The notes under the pieces were generated by a model. It made no database searches. It was not told the origin of the DNA and saw only the letters and a list, made by a program, of their open reading frames with translations. Position numbers and translations under genes: made by a program. DNA of 20,898 nt from Pinguiococcus pyrenoidosus (taxonomy: Eukaryota > Sar > Pinguiophyceae > Pinguiochrysidales > Pinguiochrysidaceae). The stretch is taken from contig JAAMXY010002890.1 of assembly GCA_019677205.1 (NCBI GenBank), forward strand, positions 1 through 20,898. The letters are read 5' to 3'. The stretch's first letter is position 1. Every line of letters begins with the position of its first letter. Shown here one piece after another: positions 9,683-18,500 of this stretch.

Positions 9683-10472
9683 ATGAGTTCCATCGGACGC
9701 GATCTCCTTCTCTTCAGCTCTGGCGCGGCCAGCGGCGCGCTGCTGTACTACGTCATCATGCGGTACCGTCGACCGTCCGCTGAAGGTCGCCGACATCCTT
9801 GACCGCTCCGCTTGTGTTAGGTACGGCTCGCTCTCCGGCGTGTGCAAGAAGGCCGTGACGGAGTTCAAGAAGATGGACAAGAACAAGGACGGCACCGTGA
9901 GCCTCGCGGAGTTCAAGGAGGCCATGGCAGAGGTGCTTGGCGACGCGTACGATGAGTGGGAGCCGGCGTTGGCGCGGCTTTGGGGCACCATTTCCGAGGT
10001 GTACTACAGCCTGGACGAGGACAACGACGGCGAAGTGTCGGTCTACGAGCTGGGGAAAGCACTTCAGGTAACGACTCGTTGCCGCCTGCGGCAGCCGAAA
10101 TGGAATGCCGGGCGAGCGACTGAGAACTCCATCGCGATGCAGTCGGTCCTTGGCAAGGCGTACAACAACCTGAGGAAGCTGGCGACGCCGTACATCATGC
10201 ACACCCGGCACCTCATCGACACGGGCATCCGCAACTACAAGGCGATGGACGACAACAAGGACGGAAAGGTCACTCTGGAGGAGTTCCTCCAGGGCATGCA
10301 GGAGATCTGCGGGGAAGCGTGGAACGACTTCCTCAAGGAGAAGTCCAAGCAGATCTACCAGATCATCAAGGAGGCGGACACCAACCACGACGGGGAGCTC
10401 TCCCCGGCAGAGTTCATCGCGTACGTCAAGAAGCACTGCGCCCTGCAGTTCGAGAAGCTGGTGCAGAGCTAG
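9683..10472 (+). CDS. Membrane-anchored protein with four EF-hands
   Basis: Exons: 9683-9762, 9821-10067, 10143-10472 (stop TAG); introns of 58 and 75 nt; 218 residues. The N-terminus has one hydrophobic stretch, DLLLFSSGAASGALLYYVIM (7-26), likely a signal anchor or membrane anchor. Four canonical calcium-binding loops follow: DKNKDGTVSLAE (46-57), DEDNDGEVSVYE (92-103), DDNKDGKVTLEE (145-156) and DTNHDGELSPAE (188-199). All keep acids at loop positions 1, 3 or 5 and 12, so all look able to bind calcium. The two pairs are joined by a linker at the second splice site. Residues beyond the EF-hands match no family I can name. The second intron is a multiple of three and has no stop; if retained, it gives 243 residues. 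Likely role: calcium-dependent sensor at a membrane (inferred). The start is the first ATG in the exon that carries the anchor. Confidence 0.85.
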
Positions 10473-11034
10473 GCAGCAGCTGCGGAGCTCCGTGCGTCGA
10501 CTTGGAAGGGCTGCGGTGGACGTGACGTGGTGCTTCGTGACGTGGTGCTCGGTATCGTGGTGCTCGGTATCGTGGTGCTCGGTATCGAGCGGTGTCAAAA
10601 GCCACGTGTTGATTCATCACTTGCTTGTGCTGTCTGCCACATGCTGTCACTCCCAAAACCTCCGACGATGCACCCGTCCTGACGAACACTGGCCTGCGAA
10701 GAGCATGGCGTACCACGTTTCATCGTAGCACTGCTGACGGATAGTCGGACCACTTTCGGTCGTCCTCACGCGTTGACAATCTCCAAGAAGACGGCTGCGC
10801 CATCACACACCTCGCGCCGGGGACTCAAGTCTCCGTGACACACGGCAGAAGCCTCGCTTGCGCCACGTCCCGCCAAAGCCGACCAGAGCCACGCAAGGCT
10901 TCTGTGACGCATCCACACGAAATGAAGGACTTGAGCACGAACAGATGGCCAGAGCTGTGAAGTCGCCACCAAATCTGAACATCCGAGCATGTCCTTGAGA
11001 ATGCGCTCTAGGTACTGCGGCCACCCCGTCGTCC
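10473..11034. other. Space between convergent EF-hand and CK2 beta genes
   Basis: Apart from the 15-bp repeat, the only candidate is an alternative terminal exon of the CK2 beta gene (11107-10766, -) that would use an acceptor 2 nt further on. Otherwise I see nothing. Confidence 0.5.
10541..10585 (+). repeat. 15-bp tandem repeat, three perfect copies
   Basis: The unit CGTGGTGCTCGGTAT is repeated at 10541-10555, 10556-10570 and 10571-10585. Degenerate copies containing CGTGGTGCT lie just upstream (about 10521-10540). It sits in the 3' flank of the EF-hand gene. Confidence 0.95.
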
Positions 11035-12420
11035 TCATCGCTTCGGCGCGATCGACTCCATTCGACGGCGCTTCTTGGTAAGATCGGGAGATCCAGGAAG
11101 TGTTGCTCTCTGCATTCGGGAGGACAAAAGACATGGAGTGTGAGCGTCGCCTCAGATGCCGGTGTCCATCTCAAGGAATGCAGAAGTCGTACCTTTCCCC
11201 CCAGCTTTCCCCCGAGGACAGCCATGGCCACGGCCGCTTCCTCCTTTGCTCCGGACTCTAATTTAATCTCTTCCGCCTCTGGTTTCCGATTCTGCGCCCC
11301 TCTCATGCTAACGTTGTCGACGCCGCCCGGCGCCGCAAGCTGATAGCGCGGCAGCGCCTGCCGCTTCCCCCGCTCCGCACCGTCTTCCGGTACCACGGCA
11401 TGGTCCCACTTGGCAGCTGCGTCGTGGTCGTACAGTCTGCCGCTGGCTTCGTTGCCCAGCTCCCCATTCCTATCTGGCTTCTGATCAACACGAAAATTGG
11501 CCGGCACGGCCTCATTCCCCCGTCTTGTCGTGACAAGCTGCCCGTATGCTTGACCCGCAAGCGATGGCTCCTCCGCCTTCTCCTCCTGCGACAGCGAAGA
11601 ACACCAGTTAAGCAAAGCGAATCGCACCAGTCCCGTGTAGCAGAGAACACCAGCTCAGCACTGCCAACGAGTCCGACTCTCGACGGAGCTCACTTACATG
11701 TTCGCCCTTTCTCGAGGCGCGGGGTTGCAGCGCCAGCATGTCCTGGTGCTCCGCAGACCCAAGCGTCGCTCCCGTGACGCCGTTTCCCCGGCCCCGTCGC
11801 GACGTGCAGAGCGACTTCGACGTCTGGTTGACCTTGAAGCCGAAGACACGTGGCACATAGACGCTTCGGATGGGATCAGGCACCTGGTCCTCGAAGGTCA
11901 TGAAGAAGAGGTGTGCAAATGTCCGGCCGAAGTACGCGCCGTCCGGCATTCTTGAGCCATCCGGCGGGACCATCGGCGTGTAGATGTCTCCACACAGCGG
12001 GCAGAATATCTTCACCGTGTCTATGTCCAACTCATCGCTGATTCCCACCGGCAGAACGGGCTGCCCCCGGCAATGCACCCGCGGACACAGCCCGAACTCC
12101 TTCGCCAGGAACTTGGAGTACATGGTGTCTAGCCCCGCGGTCGTGAGGATGAATCTCGCGTGGATGAGGCCGTAGAGCCGCGTCGCATTCATGAGGAGCT
12201 CGCGGGAGTCCTCCGTGGCCCCGTCCTCCGTCTTGTCATCGAGAATGAGATGCAAGCAGTCCACGAAGTTGTGGACGCTGTTTCGCAAGCCGTAGAGATT
12301 GAAGCCGTCCTCGATGTAGCTCCGATCCACTTCGCAGAAGAACTCATTCCCCTTCAGATTGCAGAACCATTCGATCCACGAATCCTCCATCCCATCGTAG
12401 CTGTCGTCTCCACTGGACAT
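11035..12420 (-). CDS. Casein kinase 2 regulatory subunit beta with long C-terminal extension
   Basis: Exons: 12420-11698, 11585-11193, 11109-11035 (stop TGA); introns of 112 and 83 nt; 396 residues. The first exon alone holds the complete conserved core. SWIEWFCNLKGNEFFCEVD opens it, as in all CK2 beta proteins. The zinc ribbon CPRVHC...CPLC has Cys at 112, 117, 140 and 143, spaced as in animals. DGAYFGRTFAHLFFM and YVPRVFGFKVN follow. CK2 beta dimerises through this zinc ribbon and holds two catalytic alpha subunits in a tetrameric Ser/Thr kinase. Typical family members stop about 20-40 residues after the FGFK motif. Here about 200 more residues follow, charged, low complexity and Ala/Glu-rich, ending in TKKRRRMESIAPKR, a possible nuclear signal. 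The extension rests on two predicted splices and is less certain than the core. The start sits in a good context (CGTCGCCATG). Confidence 0.95.
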
Positions 12421-12848
12421 GGCGACGGGCGCCCGATTTGACCTGGAGACGCTCGAAGATGCGGAAAGCCGCGCCGCTGCGACGCCGCGTCGTTCCGAGA
12501 AAGCGCTATGTGCGCCCTCGAGCGTCTACGTCGACAACTGGCACTCGAGCAAAATCTCGGCGGCACTCCTTCGGGGACCCGGACTGCCTCGAAGGACGAA
12601 GGCCGCGAGGCCCGAGGCCACCGCGCGAAATCCGCGCTCTTTCCGCCTCGAGTCACCTGCACCAAGCCCTCGCGAAGCACCTGGCGGATTCTGAAGGCTC
12701 GCTGCTTCGAACGGCGGTCTTGGTCGCGCCCGCGCGTGGCCCAAACAGGTGCTTAAGCCGCTCTATGCGGCTGTACTTCAGCTTGCGGGATCAAAGGCCA
12801 GCACGGCGGCGCAGCGTGTCGAGACGCCTTTGGCAGCCAGCACCTTGA
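12419..12848 (+). CDS. Doubtful short + strand gene or pseudogene next to CK2 beta
   Basis: An ATG at 12419 shares the palindrome CATG with the CK2 beta start codon on the other strand. From it, protein-like segments appear in three successive frames: RFDLETLEDAESRAAA in the first, ALERLRRQLALEQNLGG (from about 12511) in the second, and ALAKHLADSEGSLL with a stop at 12846-12848 in the third. I could not join the last two with any GT-AG intron. Either this is chance open frame in GC-rich DNA, a decayed gene, or a region with sequence errors. An AATAAA at about 12978 would suit a + strand transcript. No family is recognised. Confidence 0.2.
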
Positions 12849-13800
12849 GCTGCTTTTACACAGGGAGCGGAGAGGGGCGCGTTTCACGACCTCAGAGCTT
12901 CAGAAAGCGCCACGGCGATGGATTGAGGCCGAGATCAAGTCCATCTATGCGCGGGAACGGGCATGCGAGAAACGTTTTAAAATAAACTACTCAATATTGT
13001 GGAATAGGTTTACGAGCCCTTCAAATTTTCTATTTTTGGGGCCAATCGTGAGCCATGCATGCCGTGTCGCAGCCAATTGCTCGCTGTTGCCCCTGCTATA
13101 CGCTGCACAGCTGCGTTGAAGCTCAAGCACAATCTTAAATCTCGAAATCTCAAAACGGGCGCGCCCACGGTCATCGAACTCGACGGAATCTTGGCGCGAG
13201 GCTGTGCGACACGAGATCATCAAGTGCGCGCGACACCAGCTCGTTGGGTTGCTTGTTGTTGCTTCAGGCTTGGTGCTCTCGCCATGTCTGTTGGGGGGGT
13301 CGCATGTGGCATGTGGCATGTGGCATGTGGGCTTGCGACGAGAAACTAGCAACGTCCACGTCCGCGAACCCAGCCAGGCGGTTGCCTTTCGAGCAAAAGA
13401 AATGGGCAATCTGGTCTACTCTTGCTGGCGAAGGATCGAAGGTCCGGTCAGCGAACCAGACAATGGTCCGGAACTGGGTCAAAGAATCAGTAATGACAAG
13501 AATTGAGTTCACTAAAAGTCTGGTGCCGTTTTGAGATTCTGGATTGAAGGAAGAGAGAGCAAAATTTTCAAATCTTCCTTCACCCAATCAACCATCTCTC
13601 GCCAACGTCATACATGGCTTCTATAATTCGTCGACTCAACCGTCAGGCCTCAGTCGTTCCCATTGAATGCAGGACCGCAAATATCAATCTCGAGTAGTCC
13701 GCCAATCAGCTTTCCGCCCATCGTTTCGTGTCACGCGACGATCAAGTTTCCTCTGCAGAGTCCGGCGTAGGAGCCTGTCTCTCAAGTCCGAGGTTCGAGC
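12421..13800. other. Long intergenic region (1380 bp) with no supported gene
   Basis: This is the longest non-coding stretch. The first half (to about 12,950) is GC-rich and open in several frames. The second half is more AT-rich, with AATAAA on the + strand near 12978, a run of seven Gs at 13292-13298 and a 7-bp tandem repeat at 13302. It should contain the promoters of CK2 beta (-) and of the MSP-domain gene (+). I found no tRNA-like sequence. Confidence 0.5.
13302..13329 (+). repeat. 7-bp tandem repeat GCATGTG, four copies
   Basis: Four perfect head-to-tail copies of GCATGTG lie just after a run of seven Gs, in intergenic DNA. The sequence is a simple slippage-type repeat. Confidence 0.95.
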
Positions 13801-15442
13801 ATGTCCAACGTGGCTCCTCCCAGTCAGCCAGCCTCTCCATGCAGCTCTAGCTCGCTGCGTCGGCGACGTACGTGGTCTGCCAGAGGTGAGGCGGGCCCGG
13901 CAAGCATCGTGCAGCGGCGCGGTCGACTCAACCGGCGGAGTTTTCCTCGTCTCGCAAGTCTCTTCTGCGCAGCACTGCCCCCTAGAAGTGCTTCCGAATG
14001 CCTCCTGGGAACGCGAGGGACCATGCAGGAAGGTCCTCCAGCTGGCCGAGGCACTGCTTGCGTCCAAGCGCCGCTTCCGCAGCGAGAAAGAAGTGTATCA
14101 GCAACTCACCCTGGGCAGAGAAGCCGGCGTGCTGAGAATCATGCCACCCCAGCTCGACTTTGGGACAGTCAGAGTCGGCAATGTGTACAGGATGGACATG
14201 CAGCTGCGCTGCGAGTGCGTGGACAGCATGAAGTACAGGCTGCTGCTCGCTGCGGAGACCAAGAGGAGAGGCAACGTCAGGGTGGCTGAGGCCCCAGCGC
14301 GGATCGCCCCTGGCCTCAGCAGGAGGATCTCCGTCTTCTTTCGAGCGAGGCAGGAGGGCCGCGTGAAGGAAGCTCTGGAAGTGGTTACCGAACCGGAGCG
14401 CTACCGCTGCTACATCACTGCAGCGGTCCTTGGCGAGGATCGCTTTCCGGCATACCAAGCCTACTGCAGATCGGAATATCTTCCGCTTTACGGAGAGGGA
14501 GTATTCCTCGTTTCTCGAAAGGCCAAGTGGGAGACGAAGCGCCGTCACGACCCCGCGGAAGATGGAGGATGGCGTGATTCTGCAGTTGCCGCTGCAGAAT
14601 CACGGCAAACTACGTCAGAACCGCTGGCACTTGACCCGCCAGAAGCGACTGAAAGCGAGGACGAGCGTGCTCCGACCCATGATCCGGATGATCCACATGA
14701 CCTGGATGATCCACATGATCCGGAGGATTCACATGACACACATGACACACATGACACACATGACACACATGACACACATGGCCCAGACGTTGGACAATCC
14801 TCTGTATTGCGCCATCCATTGCAGGTTGGGCGCAACCAAGCTCCTGCTGGGGCCCGCAGCGAAGAAGATGCTCTCGATCTTCTACTGTGCGAATCACCTT
14901 CATCCTTCGCGAAGGCACGCAGTCCCTGTCCAACTGCCTCGGTGTATCGTCCAGGAGCGGTATCGAGAGTCCTGTCTGCTAGAGCTTCCATGGCAAATCG
15001 TAGCGACGACGACACGAGCACCGAAGATTCTGAAGAGCGGAAGCAGCGACGTCTTCCCGATCAAGGCCCCCAGCTTATGGCGGCGTACGGTGACGAGGAT
15101 ACGCTGGCAGCTCTGCGGAGCTTGCCAATGGTGGACGGCGTCCTTTGGGATCCAACCAGAGACGCCCTCGTCGTGGATTCCGGATGGGATGCTCCGCGCC
15201 TCGTTGACCCAACCGTGGAAGCTGAGGAGGTGATTTCCCTCGTGGAGGACTACAGGGAAAGGCATGCCTTCATGATGGAACGTCAGGGGTGCATCACCTC
15301 CAGGATGCTGGAGCGCCTGCGTGAAAGCAAGTCTTTCTTGCCACGTGGAAAGACGAAGGAGGCATCCGAAGCGGGGGCACACGATGGAGACTCTGCTAGC
15401 GGCAAGGCTGAGGGTGGAGCGCAACCTTCTGAGGACGAGTAA
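13801..15442 (+). CDS. Protein with MSP/ASH-like domain and Asp-Thr-His repeat
   Basis: Proposed exons: 13801-13885 and 13959-15442 (stop TAA); one 73 nt intron (GTGAGG...CGCAAG); 522 residues. An unspliced reading from 13667 gives 591 residues, but its first 100 residues are Arg-rich and featureless. The spliced start gives an ordinary Ser/Pro-rich N-terminus, so I prefer it. At about 88-195 is an immunoglobulin-like beta domain: IMPPQLDFGTVRVGNVYRMD, then paired strands ending near AYCRSEYLPL. P-x-x-LDFG-V-VG-Y is the opening of the MSP/ASH (PapD-like) domains common in cilium, centrosome and flagellar proteins. After it come a long acidic stretch with a His/Asp repeat (DTHDTHDTHDTHDTH) and a C-terminal part rich in acids and helices. 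The exact family is not recognised, and a ciliary role is only suggested by the domain. It ends 72 bp from the convergent fusion gene. Confidence 0.65.
14731..14775 (+). repeat. 9-bp coding tandem repeat encoding Asp-Thr-His
   Basis: Five perfect copies of ACATGACAC run from 14731 to 14775, preceded by looser copies of a GATCCACATGA-type unit from about 14675. The unit is a multiple of three, so copy-number change would keep frame. It encodes an Asp/His-rich stretch that could bind metal; that is speculation. Confidence 0.95.
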
Positions 15443-15514
15443 GGTCCTGTCTTTCCTTCTATCTAGCTGTCTTGTGTGCCCGCACTCTGTACCCCTCCCT
15501 CTGGCAACAGACGA

Positions 15515-18500
15515 TCAGCTTGCGAAAAGCTTCTTCACCTCGCCTTTATCCATGCTGAACACGCCCGAGGCCTCGTCGCAGACACCGTAGCTTATCAGCA
15601 TCTTGCCGTCGAAGAACACCAGCCCGGAAGCCCAGGAGCAGCTTAGTCCTCCTCCGTGCCATTGGCCGATGGGCAGTGGCGAAGACACGTCCAGGAGCTG
15701 GAAAGCCGCTGCCTCTTCCACCCACTTGAAGAGATAAAGGAAGTTCACGTAGCATCTTCGGCCGTTGCTGCGCACGGCCATTGTGTGTGCAACGCCGATC
15801 CACACGGCGGTGCCGTCAGCTCCGGGGATGAGGACGTCCCTGGGCAACAACTGGGGATTGGATCCACCGTGGACGTGGACCGGCGCATTGCAGAGCAGTT
15901 GCGCCTGCCTCTTCACTCGTCCCAGCTTGGGAGGGAGAGAGGTCTGGAAGATCCTTTGGAAAGCGCCTTGCATCCCCGACGCTCGTCTCCAGATCTCAAA
16001 CGGCTCGACGCGATGAACGACGTACTCATGACCTTCGTGGTCGAAGAGGCCTAGGTTCTTCTCCGCGCCATACGGAGAGACTCGCATCACGTCGAGCTGT
16101 ATCGAGGGACTGGTACCCGTCGCTTTGTCGCCTCTCGACGAGAACACCGACTCAAGGTCGGAGATCTTACCCACTACTGTGGACACGTCCTTGTTGCAGT
16201 TCTGGGATCCGTGTGGTCGACTGACACCAGTCAGGATGACTTCGGAGGAGCTTTGTCGCCTTCTGACCAAAAGGCGCGGATCTTCCACGCCAATCGTCTG
16301 GTACTGGATGGTCGTCTGATTCGCAGCAAATCGAACTGGAGGCCGCGGACAAGGAGTCCAAGCTTCTCCCGTTTTGCCGTCGAAGGGTTCCAGCAACGCC
16401 AACGGCGTGGGTAGGGTTGGAGAAAGCAGCTCATCCAAGTGGAGAGCGTTTCCAACATACAAGTCGGACTGCCAGACACGCGTCTCGAGCATCTCAAATC
16501 CATCACAAGTCCCTTCCGTCCAGTCCGCATGGCAGCGTGCCGCAACTAGCAGCGACTTGCCATGGACAGCCAAGCTTGGGTTGATGAGCGCGCATGGCCT
16601 TCTGCCTGTCGCCTGAGGTGCCAGGCCAAGTCGGCCATCGCCATATGAGAGCCCCGCGAAAACCTTCTCAAAACCGGTCGGAAGATAGGCGGAGTCGTCG
16701 CCGCTCGTCCAGGCGTTGTGCATTGCACCCAGCGGACTATGCAGAAGAGTTGTCGAAAGGAGGCCAAGTAGAACGACCGCAGCAACGCTTCTGCCAGGTA
16801 GTAGAGGCCTCTGACGAAGATACTTCTCACAGGGCTTCTGGATGGCGTTTGTCAGCAGCACCGAGATCCCGAGCAGCACGATCAGATAGCACGGATCGTT
16901 TGCACGGTCCCACAGTCGCTGGACTTGGAACTGTAGGAGGTATTGAGCAAAGGTGTACCTCCCGAGGCCATCCAGGATCGGCAGGTTGAAAAATCGGCAG
17001 AGCTGATCGACAAGAAGCTTTGGTCAGAACGGTGCCAGCCCCCAACACAACCCAGGCGACTTACAGGATCACTTTCGAGGCCGAGAGTCAGTAAAATCAG
17101 GCCCTGGAAGGCGGCAAGAGCTCCAAGCCGGAAGCTAAGCTTGTAAGCTGGCGTCGCGAGGCCATGAAAGCTAAAAATCGCGATGAGGATGGCGTAGCCC
17201 AGGCTGCATCCATATCGAAGGAAGCACGGAATGGTAGCCGCAGCGGAGCGTCGCATCCTTGCAAGCAGAATTCCCAGCGAGATGCCGCCAACAAAGATGT
17301 GAAAGTAGCACACCGGATTGAACTTGAGCAAGATCACGAGGATATCCGCGCTGCAAGTGCTGCGCCCGCTCCGATGGCCCTGGAACCTACAGAAGGGAGA
17401 ACGTAGGTGAGAGAAGCGCCTCCCATTTGCCATCGGGTCTTCGATTACCATGTGCCGAAGCCTTCCGGCAAGCAGCCGATGCCAACGGTACCCAGCAGGA
17501 TGACCAAATGCACCCACTGCGGCTGCGATTTCAGGAAGCGAAAGAGTGGTAGAAAAGCGAGCCAGAATGGAAGGATGGCGCTAAGAAACCAGCAGTGCAA
17601 CTGGGGCAGTCTCTCTGTCAGCGTCGGCAAGAAGCTCTGTAGGAGCAAGGCCTGGACGGGAAAGAACTTTAACGGAGTGCCCAGCTCCAGGTAGGTCATC
17701 ATCAGCACGACGACATACAGAGGGTAAACCGCTGCAAGTCGATTGAAGAAGAACTCAACGATGCTTTCCGTCGCACGCGTGCGCTGCGTGGGGCTAGACG
17801 GCGTCAAACACGTCAGACCTTTCTCCAGCTCATCGCCTCCTTCGTGCTTCGCTTTCTCCTTTGCGAGCCGGCCGTACGCCAGCACGAATCCACTGAGCAT
17901 GAAGAACCAAGGGACCCAGGTGAACCCGAAATTCAGGATCCGCCACTTCGGCATTTGCCCTTCACACATCGGATTCCACGACGATCTGAGAACAACAAAG
18001 GTTGTACATCCACGGTGGCCGGCATACCTTGGCGGGACAAGTGGGTAAGCGCCACATGCAAGGACGCAAGGTAGCGGGCGAAGCCCAGGCCGCGGAGCCG
18101 ATTGGATTTGGATTTGGGCTGCTGCCCGGGCTTCTCCACGGGGCGGGGCGCCAAGTAAAGCTCTAGGAGGTACGCTTGAGGTGAGTCATGGGGAAAGGAC
18201 TGCGAAGATGTCCTGCGGTGTTGAGGGCGTGACTCCCTACCGAGGAGTTCTCTGACGACAACGCCCGTGCAGAAGACAAGCAGGACAGGATGATACCAGT
18301 GCCAGGTGCTCTTCGTCTCCGGCTCAGACTCAGTCCTCTGATCGTCCATCTCAAAGGGAGCGAGTGAGGTCTCTCGCTTCTCCGTGTTGTCAGCAGCGCC
18401 AGCGCGGGTGAGATTTCTGTCGCCGGATATCCTGGAAAGGCGTTTTAGAGGACTGACCAAGGATGGCCTGAGGTCGCCACACCTCGAGAAACACAAGGCA

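Noticed and set aside
13302-13329. Possible CRISPR-like or telomere-like array
   Set aside because: Only four 7-bp copies with no spacers, and not at a sequence end; a simple slippage repeat.
13667-13800. Start of the MSP-domain protein at 13667 as one unspliced ORF
   Set aside because: The extra N-terminal part is Arg-rich and featureless. A 73 nt intron with good signals joins the ATG at 13801 to the same frame.
14430-15233. 267-residue ORF in another frame of the MSP-domain gene, with a HMTHMTHMT run
   Set aside because: The repeat is open in several frames because of its 9-bp unit. The 591-residue frame contains the domain and the acidic tail.
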